The notes under the pieces are model-generated. The model did not search any database and was not told where the DNA came from. It saw only the letters and a list, made by a program, of their open reading frames with translations. 64,000 nt of DNA from Dokdonella sp. (GTDB lineage: Bacteria; Pseudomonadota; Gammaproteobacteria; Xanthomonadales; Rhodanobacteraceae): contig JALOBC010000010.1 of NCBI GenBank assembly GCA_023228465.1, forward strand, positions 37,424 to 101,423, given 5' to 3'. This document shows positions 8,133 to 16,168 of the stretch, one piece after another. Each line of letters begins with the position of its first letter. Position 1 is the stretch's first letter. The translations under genes and the position numbers were made by a program.

Positions 8133-9547
8133 TGGATTTCCTCCTGTCGGTTGCGGTTGCGGCGCAGTTGCTCGCGCAGGGCATGCAGCGGCTCGCTGAT
8201 GCCGACCTTGTAGCCGTGCGGGTTCTCGAAACGCAGGTATTCGGGCGGCAACAGGGCGAGCCGCTTGGCGGCATGCGTGCGGATGGTGTCGATGCTGCGC
8301 GCTGCGGTGGTTCGTCGGCCGTCCTGCATCACCGGATGCAGCAGCGGTTCGCTGGTCAGGCCGGCGGAATTCATGGACTTGTGCGATTCGAAAGGGTGGA
8401 TCAGCCGCGCAGGCACCGGTTCGGCGCTGCCGGCGATACCGTCGATGCCGAAAAAGCGTCCGTCGGCAGCGAAATAGCGATGCACCTGCTTGGTGCCGGG
8501 CAGGGTGGTCTTGCCGAGGTTCTCCGACAGCTTGATGCGCGGTTCGCCGTGCGCCATGGCCAGCTTGTACACGCCATCGAGCGCGGCATCCGGCTCGCCG
8601 GTGACGATGCTGGTGCCCACGCCGAAGATGTCGATGGGCGCATGTTGCTGGCGCAGGCTGCGGATGACGTATTCGTCGAGCTGGTTGGAGGCGGCGATCT
8701 TCACCTCCTGGCAGCCGGCGGCATCGAGCATGTCGCGCGCGCGGCGGGCGAAGAAGGCCAGGTCGCCGCTGTCCAGGCGGATGGCGCGCAGGCGCTGGCC
8801 GCGCGCACGCATTTCCTGCGCCACCGTGATCGCGTTCGGCAGGCCGCTGCCGAGCGTGTCGTAGGTGTCCACCAGCAGCACGGTGTTGTCCGGCCGCGCG
8901 GCGGCAAAGGCGCGGAAGGCGGCCAGTTCGTCGCCATGCCACTGGATGAAGGCGTGGGCCATGGTGCCTTCGGCACGCAGACCGTAGGCCTTGGCGGCGT
9001 ACACGTTGCTGGTTGAATCGAAGCCGCCGATGACCGCCGCGCGCGCGGCCAGCACGCCCGCCGGCCCCTGCGCGCGGCGCAGCCCGAATTCGCTCAGGAT
9101 CGCGTCGCCCGCGGCCAGACGCATGCGCGCGGCCTTGGTTGCCACCAGCGACTGGTAGTTGATCAGGTTGAGGATCAGCGTCTCCACCAGCTGCGCCGCG
9201 ATCACGTCGCCCTCGACGCGCAGCAGCGGTTCGGTCGGAAACACCACTTCGCCTTCACTGGGCGCGTACAGACTGCCGCGGAAGCGCAGCTCGCGCAGGT
9301 AATCCAGGTAGTCGGTGTCGAAGCCATGGCCGGCCAGCCAATCGATCTCATCGGCCGTGAAGCGCCAGTCCTCCAGCACCTCCAGCACCGTTTCCAGGCC
9401 GGTGAACACCACGTAGCCTCCGCCAAAGGGCAGCTTGCGGAAGAAATAGTCGAACACCGCCCGGCGATCCTGCTGGCCACCGCGGAACAGTGCCTGTCCC
9501 ATGGCGAGCTGGTACAGATCGGTGTAGGTGCCGGTGATGCCCTGCAT
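8129..9547 (-). CDS. pncB: Nicotinate phosphoribosyltransferase
   Basis: A 472-residue enzyme of the Preiss-Handler pathway that joins nicotinate and PRPP to give nicotinate mononucleotide, with ATP. Family signatures are present: TGTYTDLYQLAMGQA at the N-terminus, FDYFFRKLPFGGGYVVFTGLE, GGFDSTSNVYAAKAYG, LDSGDL (about residue 280) and FGVGTSIVTG. The start at 9547 is chosen because MQGITGTYTDLYQ matches the family start; an upstream extension to 9667 is open but looks non-coding. Its stop overlaps the pncA GTG by four bases, so the two are coupled. Confidence 0.95.
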   Translation of the reverse strand: MQGITGTYTDLYQLAMGQALFRGGQQDRRAVFDYFFRKLPFGGGYVVFTGLETVLEVLEDWRFTADEIDWLAGHGFDTDYLDYLRELRFRGSLYAPSEGEVVFPTEPLLRVEGDVIAAQLVETLILNLINYQSLVATKAARMRLAAGDAILSEFGLRRAQGPAGVLAARAAVIGGFDSTSNVYAAKAYGLRAEGTMAHAFIQWHGDELAAFRAFAAARPDNTVLLVDTYDTLGSGLPNAITVAQEMRARGQRLRAIRLDSGDLAFFARRARDMLDAAGCQEVKIAASNQLDEYVIRSLRQQHAPIDIFGVGTSIVTGEPDAALDGVYKLAMAHGEPRIKLSENLGKTTLPGTKQVHRYFAADGRFFGIDGIAGSAEPVPARLIHPFESHKSMNSAGLTSEPLLHPVMQDGRRTTAARSIDTIRTHAAKRLALLPPEYLRFENPHGYKVGISEPLHALREQLRRNRNRQEEIQ

Positions 9548-9677
9548 GGCGCGTTTCCCCCGCGGATCGGACGTGGATGGCCGCGCTTGTGCCGTGCGCA
9601 TGGCCTGACGAAGCGTGCGCGGCCGGGTGACCTGCGCAAGACGCCTGAAGACCTGAGGTGCGGCCACCGCGACGGAC

Positions 9678-9689
9678 TACAATGCCTGC
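9678..9689 (+). promoter_or_regulatory. -10 hexamer placing +1 at the start codon
   Basis: TACAAT at 9678-9683 is followed by exactly six bases and then the ATG of the SDR gene. With normal -10 to +1 spacing, transcription would begin at or within a base of the A of the ATG, a leaderless arrangement. No convincing -35 was seen. Confidence 0.4.
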
Positions 9690-10442
9690 ATGAACCCACG
9701 CACCGTACTGGTTACCGGCGCCACGGCCGGCTTCGGGGCAGCCATCGCGCGGCGCTTCGCCGCTGGCGGCTGGAACGTGATTGCCTTCGGCCGGCGTGCC
9801 GAACGCCTGGCCGAGCTGGCCCAGGCCTGCGCACCTGCGCGGGTACACACCGCGGCCTTCGACATCCGCGATGCGGCGGCCATGCGCGCCGCCCTGGACG
9901 CCCTGCCGGACGGATTCGGCGACATCGACCTGCTGGTCAACAACGCCGGCCTTGCCCTCGGCACCGCGCCGGCGCAGGCGGCCGACCTGGCCCAGTGGCA
10001 GCAGATGATCGACACCAACGTGACCGCGCTGGTCACCCTGACGCGCCTGCTGTTGCCGGGCCTCATCGAGCGGCGCGGCGCCATCATCAACATCAGCTCC
10101 ATTTCCGGCACCCATCCCTATCGCGGCGGCAACGTGTACGGCGGCACCAAGGCCTTCGTCACCCAGTTTTCGCTGGGCCTGCGCTGCGACCTGCACGGCA
10201 CTGGCGTGCGCGTTACCGTGATCGAACCCGGCATGGCGCAGACCGAGTTCACCCTGGTGCGCACGGGCGGCGACCAGCACGCTTCCGATACGCTGTATGC
10301 CGGTGCCCATCCAATCACCGCCGATGACCTGGCCGAATCCACCTGGTGGATCGCCAACCTGCCGCCGCACCTGAACGTCAGCCGCTTCGAGCTGATGCCG
10401 GTCAGTCAATCACCGGCCGGCCTGCAGGTGGCGCGCGACTGA
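9690..10442 (+). CDS. ydfG: Short-chain dehydrogenase (YdfG-like 3-hydroxy acid dehydrogenase)
   Basis: A 250-residue classical SDR. The Rossmann glycine motif is TGATAGFG (residues 9-16), NNAG is near residue 90, the catalytic Ser is in NISSISG, and the catalytic pair is YGGTK (about 150-154). The EPGMAQTEF segment resembles YdfG-type NADP-dependent enzymes that oxidise L-allo-threonine and 3-hydroxy acids such as 3-hydroxypropionate. It is divergent from pncB with about 140 bases between. There is no Shine-Dalgarno, and a TACAAT hexamer ends six bases before the ATG. Class is certain; the exact substrate is inferred. Confidence 0.8.
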   Translation: MNPRTVLVTGATAGFGAAIARRFAAGGWNVIAFGRRAERLAELAQACAPARVHTAAFDIRDAAAMRAALDALPDGFGDIDLLVNNAGLALGTAPAQAADLAQWQQMIDTNVTALVTLTRLLLPGLIERRGAIINISSISGTHPYRGGNVYGGTKAFVTQFSLGLRCDLHGTGVRVTVIEPGMAQTEFTLVRTGGDQHASDTLYAGAHPITADDLAESTWWIANLPPHLNVSRFELMPVSQSPAGLQVARD

Positions 10443-10775
10443 GCAGGGTGGGCGACCGAGAGGCGCGGGCGGCGGCTCGATTCCGGGCCGGCCGGGCCAT
10501 GGCGGGCGCGATATCGGGCCAGTGGGTGACGATCGCGCCACCTTCGGGTCATCGTGGCGTGGGATGCCTTCGGTCAAGGCCGCCGGCGAACGGGCCTGCT
10601 CTGTCTCGTGCCGGTCGAGATGGAAATCCGGCAATCCGGGTGGCTGGGTGGTGGCCCTCCAGGTAGACACCGAGGTCGTTGGCCCGCGCGACTTCCGGCC
10701 CATTCCAGCGGCAGCGGATTTGGATACACTCGGCACCACAGGGCCGGCCTGGGCCGGTCTGGCGGAAGCGCCCCG

Positions 10776-12938
10776 ATGCCGTCCGAGCAGCCTGGCTTCC
10801 TCGCGGAACTGAAGCGCCGCCACGTCGGACGCGTGGCGCTGGCCTATATGGTCGCAGGCTGGCTGGTCATCCAGATTGCGACGCAGGTCTTTCCCTTCTT
10901 CGAGATTCCCAACTGGGCTGTGCGCCTGGTGATCCTGCTTCTGTTCCTGGGCTTTCCGGTGGCCGTGGCGCTGGCCTGGATCTACGAGCTGACCCCGGGC
11001 GGCATCCGCCGTACGGCTCCGGCCGACTCACCCGAGGCGCGACCTGCCGAGCAGCGCCGCCAGGTCGCGCGCAAGCTCAACACCGCCATCATCACCATCC
11101 TGGTCGCCTCGGTGTTGTTCCTCGGCTGGCGGCTGCTCGTTGTCGATCGTTCCGCGCCGCAGTCCGACGCATCTTTGGGTGGCGTGCCTGCAGGTCAGAC
11201 GGAGGCGACGTGGCCGATGCCCGCACCGATCGCCGCACCCTTGCCGGCGCCGGCGAAATCCATTGCCGTGCTGCCGTTCGAGAACCTGTCCGACGAGAAG
11301 GCAGGCGAGTACTTCGTCGCCGGCATGCAGGATCTCATTCTGACCAAGCTCTCGGAAATCGCCGATCTCAAGGTCATCTCGCGCACCTCGAGCTCCCGCT
11401 ATCGCAGCCGGCCCGACGATCTCCGCCGCGTCGGCGCGGAACTTGGCGTCGCCACGGTGCTCGAGGGCAGCGTGCAACGTGCGGGCAACCGCGTGCTGGT
11501 CAACGTACAGTTGATCGATACCCGGTCCGACGCGCATCTTTGGGCGCAGAGTTACGAGCGCACGCTGGACAACGTCTTCGGCGTGGAAGGCGAAGTGGCC
11601 GGCAAGATCGCCAGTGCACTGGATGCACGGCTTTCCCAGGCCGAAACGGTGGGGCTGGCGATGGTGTCCACCACCGACAAGGTGGCGATGGATCGCTTCC
11701 TGCACGCCGAGTTCAAGCTGGCCAAGGGCTTCTCCAATTACGATACCGCGCCGCTCAGGGAGTCGCTGCCGCTCTACCGGCAGGCAATTCTGGAGGACCC
11801 GGAGTTTGCCTTGGCCTATGCGCGGCTGTCCTTCGCGGAAAGCCTGCTGGGCTGGTTCGGGGGCGGGGGCGGCGATGTCCCCGAGCTGATCGAACGCGCT
11901 GATGCCGACGCCCGGCAGGCGTTGCGCCTGGCGCCCGACGACAGCCCGGCTCTGGTTGCAATGGCCTACAGCGCGTACTACGGCCGTGGCGATTACACGG
12001 CCGCATTGGAATTTTTTGCGCGGGCGCTCCGCGCCAGGCCCAACGACCCCGTCGCGTTGTCGGGGCGCGCCTACGTCGAGCGACGGCAGGGGCGTTACGA
12101 TGCGGCGCTTGCGTCGCTGCAGAAGTCGCTCGCGATCGATCCACGCAATTCTGCGCTGGCTGCCGAGCTCGCCTCCACCTACGCCATGGTGAGGCACTAT
12201 GCCGAGGCCCAGGGCTGGAGCCAGCGCGCGCTGGCACTCGATCCGGACAACCTCAATGCGCGTGCCTTCCTGTCCCTCGCGATCCTTCATGGCGATGGCG
12301 ATATCGCTGGCGCGCTGTCCGCGGTATCCGGCGACTGGCCGATGATGAAACTCATGCGCGTGAACCTGCTGTCCCTGCAGCGGCGCCATGCCGAGGCGCT
12401 GGCCCTGCTCGAGAGCGTACCCGACACGCCGGACAACTTCGGTGCGCCCGCCCCGAAGTCGTTGCAGGAAGCCGAACTCTACCGCTTGCTGGGGGACAAC
12501 GATCACGCGGTAATGGCGTATCAAGTGGCCAGGCCCGCAGTGCAGGGGCGGCTGAGCGGGAAGCGCGGCTTCGCCGGCCTCGTCCAGTTGGAATCCGCGC
12601 GCGTCGAACTTGGCCTGGGTCGTCTCCAGGACGCGCTCGATCAGACCGAACTTGCGCTCGCCCAGACTATCCGGAGTGGTGACCACGTGTTCCTGCCGCA
12701 GGTGATGCGCGGCGCAGCGGCCCTCTATGCGCAGGCCGGTCGCGCCGAACTGGCGGTTCCGCTGATCGACAAGCTCATCGAAATGCCCGGCGCCGGACTG
12801 ACCTGCGCACCGGTGCTGCTGTGGCTGGACCCCGCATGGGATCCGATCCGCGCCGACCCGGGCTTCCAGGCGCTGCTCGGAAAGTACGCCAGGTCGCGCC
12901 CGGAAGTGCCCAACGAGGCGGCGGCGACACATATCTGA
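10776..12938 (+). CDS. Membrane-anchored TPR protein with a CsgG/TolB-N-like domain
   Basis: A 720-residue protein. The start at 10776 gives the N-terminal segment FLAELKRRHVGRVALAYMVAGW, typical of a group of proteobacterial proteins with two or three short membrane helices (about residues 15-75) and a third near residue 110. After a Pro/Ala linker comes a soluble domain beginning KSIAVLPFENLSDEKAGEYF, with LEGSVQRAGNRVLVNVQLID, similar to the FlgO/CsgG/TolB N-terminal fold often attached to adenylate-cyclase or winged-helix regulators. Residues about 330-700 are tetratricopeptide repeats. There is no cyclase or DNA-binding domain. Probably a scaffold at the membrane; the function is unknown. 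Confidence 0.75.
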   Translation: MPSEQPGFLAELKRRHVGRVALAYMVAGWLVIQIATQVFPFFEIPNWAVRLVILLLFLGFPVAVALAWIYELTPGGIRRTAPADSPEARPAEQRRQVARKLNTAIITILVASVLFLGWRLLVVDRSAPQSDASLGGVPAGQTEATWPMPAPIAAPLPAPAKSIAVLPFENLSDEKAGEYFVAGMQDLILTKLSEIADLKVISRTSSSRYRSRPDDLRRVGAELGVATVLEGSVQRAGNRVLVNVQLIDTRSDAHLWAQSYERTLDNVFGVEGEVAGKIASALDARLSQAETVGLAMVSTTDKVAMDRFLHAEFKLAKGFSNYDTAPLRESLPLYRQAILEDPEFALAYARLSFAESLLGWFGGGGGDVPELIERADADARQALRLAPDDSPALVAMAYSAYYGRGDYTAALEFFARALRARPNDPVALSGRAYVERRQGRYDAALASLQKSLAIDPRNSALAAELASTYAMVRHYAEAQGWSQRALALDPDNLNARAFLSLAILHGDGDIAGALSAVSGDWPMMKLMRVNLLSLQRRHAEALALLESVPDTPDNFGAPAPKSLQEAELYRLLGDNDHAVMAYQVARPAVQGRLSGKRGFAGLVQLESARVELGLGRLQDALDQTELALAQTIRSGDHVFLPQVMRGAAALYAQAGRAELAVPLIDKLIEMPGAGLTCAPVLLWLDPAWDPIRADPGFQALLGKYARSRPEVPNEAAATHI

Positions 12939-13126
12939 GTGCAGGCAATCGGCGGGAGCGCCCATGCGCAAGCACAGGGCCATCACGAAGAAGGCCGCTG
13001 CAGCCAGGAAATCTTGACGGCTGCGTTCACCACCGTGACAGTACCCACACCGCTTCACCTGCCCCGGCCGGCATGTTCCGGAATCGGTGGCCGGCTTGGA
13101 TCGGAATGGGCCGGAAGGAGACCAGG

Positions 13127-13228
13127 ATGGAAGGCGTTCCCCTGAAGCAGAAGCAACTGGCCGCCCGCTGGTGCATCAGCGAGGCCAACCTGGAGCACTG
13201 GCGCGGCGAGGGGCTCGGCCTCGGGTAA
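13127..13228 (+). pseudogene. Truncated helix-turn-helix gene remnant
   Basis: A 33-codon frame with a good ribosome site (AAGGAG, about eight bases before the ATG) encodes MEGVPLKQKQLAARWCISE and a short HTH continuation ending in an early stop. It resembles the first helix-turn-helix of small excisionase/MerR-like DNA-binding proteins found beside recombinase genes, which normally run about 65-75 residues. The rest is missing, so I treat it as a broken gene left by a mobile element. Confidence 0.5.
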
Positions 13229-13263
13229 ATTGCTCCATCCTCTCAAGAGTTGAAGCCTCCGGG

Positions 13264-13530
13264 AAGGCCGGGGTGGTTCAGGCCTTCTACTGGCAGCAAC
13301 TGCTCGACGACGGCGTGGTCGGCAGTGGGAGCGAGATCGCCCAGCGCGAAGGCTTGCACCACTCGACGGTCAATGAACTGCTGCGCCTGACGTTGCTGGA
13401 GCCTGCCATCATTCAGACCATCCTGGCCGGACAGCAGTCCAAGTGCATGAGCCTGCAGTGGTTCCAGCGGAATCCACTGCCGACCGACTGGGTGGTGCAG
13501 CGGGGGGTAGTGGCCGGGTTTGATGCCTGA
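13264..13530 (+). pseudogene. Remnant of a ParB-like HTH protein of recombinase loci
   Basis: From about 13264 the frame encodes a segment with an HTH pattern (SGSEIAQREGLHHSTVNELLRLTLLEP, then LPTDWVVQR). It is like the C-terminal half of small proteins that sit next to site-specific recombinases in proteobacterial mobile elements. No start codon with a ribosome site serves this part, and the expected N-terminal half is absent. It is probably a decayed fragment that belonged with the HTH remnant just upstream. The family assignment is from memory and moderate. Confidence 0.4.
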
Positions 13531-13535
13531 CCGGA

Positions 13536-13859
13536 TTACGAACCCTCGATCACCCGTGCCACATCACTGCGGCATTCGGCGCACTGGCCCACCAGCAGCA
13601 AGTCGCCGCCCTTGGTGGTGCCGCTGAAATTGGTGATCGTGGTTTCGTGACGGCAGTGGCCGCACCAGACGTTGGACAGCAGCCGCTGGCGGATGTCGGC
13701 AGGGATGGACTCCCAGCGCTGGCGGGCGGGTTTGGTGAAGCCGGGAAATGACTCAACGCCTACTGTGGACTCTGCCAGTTCAGGCACCCGCTTGATCGCC
13801 ATCGCCCTGGCTTCTTTCATCGCAGCCTGAGTCTGCAGGTTCGGTGTTTTCTCGTTCAT
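13536..13859 (-). CDS. Zinc-ribbon protein, third gene of the Doc operon
   Basis: A 107-residue soluble protein. The N-terminal half is helical and charged (MNEKTPNLQTQAAMKEARAM). The C-terminal half has two CxxC pairs, CGHC near residue 70 and CAEC near residue 95, forming a likely four-cysteine zinc ribbon. Its ATG lies four bases after the doc stop codon, so the three genes look like one transcript. I do not recognise the family. It could be a regulator, a third toxin-antitoxin component or a passenger. The stop is close to the remnant gene on the other strand. Confidence 0.65.
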   Translation of the reverse strand: MNEKTPNLQTQAAMKEARAMAIKRVPELAESTVGVESFPGFTKPARQRWESIPADIRQRLLSNVWCGHCRHETTITNFSGTTKGGDLLLVGQCAECRSDVARVIEGS

Positions 13860-13863
13860 GGCA

Positions 13864-14244
13864 TCACTTTGCGGCGACGGCAAACGACCGTAGCCACGGA
13901 TCAAGGTGGGCGATGTCAAACGTGCCAGACTCGAACATCTGCAACATCTCCGCATAGATCTGCATCGGCGCACGCTGTAAGCGCCAGCCATTGATGCGCA
14001 GGAACACGTCGGCCGCCGCAAAGGCGATACGCTTGTTCCCGTCCACGAACGGGTGGTTGATCGCCAGGCTTTCCAACAGAGCAGCAGCCTCAGCCACGAT
14101 GTCATCGTAGTAGCCGGTCTGCGGGCGGAACAGTGCGGCCTCCAGCGCTCCGGGATCGCGCACCCCCGTTGCCCCGCCATACCGTTGCATCAGGACTGTG
14201 TGCATGCCCAGCACATCAGCCACGGTCAGGTAATCGTGCGCCAC
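13864..14244 (-). CDS. doc: Death-on-curing (Doc/Fic-fold) toxin
   Basis: A 126-residue Fic-fold protein of the Doc type. The active-site motif HPFVDGNKR (residues 64-72) has Lys where adenylylating Fic proteins have a second Gly; that substitution is typical of Doc, which phosphorylates elongation factor Tu and stops translation. The start is a GTG at 14244, three bases after the antitoxin stop. Length and layout are normal for the family. Toxicity and target are inferred from the family. Confidence 0.9.
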   Translation of the reverse strand: MAHDYLTVADVLGMHTVLMQRYGGATGVRDPGALEAALFRPQTGYYDDIVAEAAALLESLAINHPFVDGNKRIAFAAADVFLRINGWRLQRAPMQIYAEMLQMFESGTFDIAHLDPWLRSFAVAAK

Positions 14245-14247
14245 GGT

Positions 14248-14478
14248 TTACTTGGCCAGTTCGCGGTAGAGGCTGTCGAACTCATCCAGACTGGACGCGA
14301 AAGAAGCCATCACGTGACGGCGGGGGCGTTCCTTTTGCTGCCGGTCGATGTAGTCGCGCAGGGCGTCATCGAGCACCGCCTGGAACTGGCGGCCCTGGCT
14401 TTCTGCGATCTGGCGCAACGCGGCCAGCACATCGGGCGCGGCCTGGGAGGAAAACTTTTCGCGGACAGCAGTCGTCAT
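14248..14478 (-). CDS. Antitoxin paired with Doc
   Basis: A 76-residue protein with an N-terminal ribbon-helix-helix-like segment (VREKFSSQAAPDVLAALRQIAES, split by short turns) and an acidic/aromatic C-terminal tail (SLDEFDSLYRELAK), the arrangement of an antitoxin that binds DNA with one end and its toxin with the other. The start at 14478 is preferred: GGAG lies six bases upstream, and it leaves both TCATGA boxes in the leader. An in-frame ATG at 14493 is the alternative. First gene of the operon, three bases before doc. Confidence 0.75.
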   Translation of the reverse strand: MTTAVREKFSSQAAPDVLAALRQIAESQGRQFQAVLDDALRDYIDRQQKERPRRHVMASFASSLDEFDSLYRELAK

Positions 14479-14489
14479 GGCCATCTCCA

Positions 14490-14515
14490 TCATGATTCAT
14501 CTTGACGATTCATGA
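14490..14515 (-). promoter_or_regulatory. Candidate operator of the toxin-antitoxin operon
   Basis: Two copies of the palindrome TCATGA (14490-14495 and 14510-14515) lie exactly 20 bases apart, about two helical turns, just upstream of the antitoxin start. GATTCAT is also repeated. Such paired boxes suit binding of an RHH-type antitoxin dimer of dimers. No experiment is implied; this is pattern only. Confidence 0.4.
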
Positions 14516-14516
14516 T

Positions 14517-14763
14517 AGAGCAAGACGGGAAGATTTGCCACCGCGTTGATGGCGTTCGATGCCTGACTGGCGGCCTTGGTTGACAGTGAACCGGCGCGCG
14601 TAAGTTGTTGACTTTGCTAGACCATCATTTGCGCCTACCCGCAGGCCAAACGGAGAACAGAGGCGGCTCTGGCCGAGAAAGTGGCCGATTTCAGTCGTTT
14701 CGGCAGCAGGCCACCCGCAGCACGGCTGGCCGGAACTCCGCATGGCGCGGGGATTTCAGGCAA
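14517..14763. other. Non-coding stretch between the TA operon and ssrA
   Basis: About 250 bases without a supported gene. A 'ttgttgacttt' element near 14605 could be a -35-like sequence on the plus strand, but no matching -10 was found. The stretch probably contains the TA promoter at its left end and the boundary between the lower-G+C island and the chromosome. I looked for a second copy of the ssrA 3' end, as expected for an integrated element, and did not find one. Confidence 0.4.
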
Positions 14764-14795
14764 GAAAAAGGGCCCGGAGATCATCCGAGCCCTTG
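14764..14795 (-). terminator. Intrinsic terminator of ssrA
   Basis: On the minus strand AAGGGCTCGGA pairs with TCCGGGCCCTT around a short loop, with one or two mismatches, and is followed by TTTTTC. It begins about five bases past the ssrA CCA end. Confidence 0.75.
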
Positions 14796-14799
14796 TAGA

Positions 14800-15151
14800 T
14801 GGTGGAGGCGGCGGGAATCGAACCCGCGTCCGAAGGCGCTCCGCGCCCGGCGCTACATGCTTAGCCCGACGTTTGATCTCATCCTGCGACAACACGACGG
14901 GCAAAGCACGCCGCAGGACCAGCCTCTTGGATTTAGCCTGCCGCCGAAAGGCGCCGGTGCAGGCGATCCCGTGATAATGACCCTACATCCACGAGCACAG
15001 GCACAAGTGGGTTCGGGGCTAGGCCTTAAGCGGCCAGAGCGTAGACGTCGTCGTTCGCGTCTAAGTTTTTGCCACCGGATTAACGAGGAAGATGACGCCC
15101 TCGGCATGCTCCAGACTGCTTCACGTCCCCCGTCGAAGCCAGGTCGCCCCC
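14800..15151 (-). ncRNA. ssrA: Transfer-messenger RNA (tmRNA)
   Basis: A 352-nucleotide tmRNA that rescues stalled ribosomes with SmpB. The 5' end GGGGGCGACCTGGCTTCGAC and the 3' end with a T-arm GGTTCGAATCC-type loop and encoded CCA form the tRNA-Ala-like part. The tag frame (15058-15026) resumes at GCG and reads ANDDVYALAA then TAA, so the full tag is A-ANDDVYALAA with the usual ALAA protease signal. A terminator follows directly. smpB lies just upstream on the same strand. Confidence 0.95.
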
Positions 15152-15184
15152 GGGAACAGGACTAATGGTGGGGTCGGGCGGTGG

Positions 15185-15214
15185 GAAAATCAAGCGCCGC
15201 AAGCGTGGCGGCGC
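15185..15214 (-). terminator. Terminator after smpB
   Basis: A seven-base-pair stem GCGCCGC (15194-15200) with GCGGCGC (15208-15214) is followed on the minus strand by TTGATTTT. It sits three bases past the smpB stop codon, so smpB and ssrA are probably separate transcripts, with the ssrA promoter in the 35 bases that remain. Confidence 0.6.
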
Positions 15215-15217
15215 GGT

Positions 15218-15706
15218 TCAGGCTTCGCGGTTGTGGGCACGCATGGTGCGTTGCTTCTCGCGGTTCCAGTCGCGCTCCCGGGCGGCGTCGCGCTTGTCGT
15301 GCTCCTGTTTGCCGCGCGCCAGCCCGAGGTCGAGCTTGACGCGGTTCTTCTTCCAGTACATCGACAGCGGGATCAGGGTGTAGCCCTTGCGCTCGATGGC
15401 GCCGACGAGCTTGTCGATCTCCTCGCGGTGGAGCAGCAGCTTGCGCGTGCGCCGGTCATCGGCGAGGACGTGCGTGGAGGCCGAGATCAGTGGCACGATG
15501 GAGGCACCGAACAGGAAGATCTCGCCGTTCTTGACGATGGCGTAGGCATCGGAAAGGTTGATGCGGCCGGCGCGCAGGCTTTTCACTTCCCAGCCCTGCA
15601 GGGCGATGCCGGCTTCGTAGTGCTCGTCGATGTGGTATTCGTGGCGGGCGCGCTTGTTCTGCGCGATCTGGCCGCCACCTTTTTCCTTGCCCTTGGGTTT
15701 GGCCAT
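15218..15706 (-). CDS. smpB: SsrA-binding protein SmpB
   Basis: A 162-residue RNA-binding protein that carries tmRNA into the ribosome. Family features are clear: NKRARHEYHIDEHYEAGIAL, GWEVKSLRAGRINLSDAYA, the loop for tmRNA contact, and the basic C-terminal tail DWNREKQRTMR that enters the mRNA channel. The start at 15706 (MAKPKGKEK) matches the family; an upstream in-frame extension is not supported. It is divergent from ratA with 30 bases between, and directly precedes ssrA, which it serves. Confidence 0.97.
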   Translation of the reverse strand: MAKPKGKEKGGGQIAQNKRARHEYHIDEHYEAGIALQGWEVKSLRAGRINLSDAYAIVKNGEIFLFGASIVPLISASTHVLADDRRTRKLLLHREEIDKLVGAIERKGYTLIPLSMYWKKNRVKLDLGLARGKQEHDKRDAARERDWNREKQRTMRAHNREA

Positions 15707-15736
15707 GTACGCTGGAATCCTGGAAAACGAGTGCCG

Positions 15737-16168
15737 ATGATCGAGATCCGCCGCCAAGCCGTCGTTCCCTACACGCCCGCGCAGATGTTCGATCTGGTCA
15801 ATGACGTGGAAGCATACCCGAGGCGCTTTTCCTGGTGCGCTGCGGCAAGCGTGCTGACGCGCCAGGAAAATGAGCTGACCGTGCGGCTGGACCTGCGCTT
15901 TGCCGGCTTCCGCCATGCTTTCACCACGCGCAACGTGTTGTCGCCCCCCCACCACCTGCGCGTGGAACTGGTGGAAGGGCCGCTGCGCACCCTCGAGGGC
16001 GACTGGTACTTCGATGCGTTGGGCGATAAAGGGTGCAAGATCCGCCTGGCGCTGGACTTCGATTACGCTGGCCGGATCACCGGTGCTGCGCTGCGGGTCG
16101 GCTTCCAGGTACTGGCCAACCGCATGGTGGATGATTTCTGTTCCGCGGCGCGCAAGGTCTATGGCTGA
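15737..16168 (+). CDS. ratA: RatA/COQ10-like START-domain protein
   Basis: A 143-residue polyketide-cyclase/START-fold protein. The sequence YTPAQMFDLVNDVEAYPRRF near the N-terminus and LANRMVDDFCSAARKVYG at the end are typical. In E. coli RatA was described as inhibiting 70S ribosome association, while the related COQ10 proteins bind ubiquinone; which applies here is not visible. It overlaps rnfH by eight bases, a conserved pair (ratA-ratB). Divergent from smpB. Confidence 0.9.
   Translation: MIEIRRQAVVPYTPAQMFDLVNDVEAYPRRFSWCAAASVLTRQENELTVRLDLRFAGFRHAFTTRNVLSPPHHLRVELVEGPLRTLEGDWYFDALGDKGCKIRLALDFDYAGRITGAALRVGFQVLANRMVDDFCSAARKVYG

Noticed and set aside
12939-14800. Direct repeat of the ssrA 3' end as an attachment site
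   Set aside because: I searched the island by eye for the T-arm/CCA sequence and found only the genuine ssrA copy.
14800-14880. A tRNA-like T-arm and CCA end on the minus strand
   Set aside because: It is the 3' part of tmRNA; no separate anticodon arm or D-arm is present within tRNA distance.
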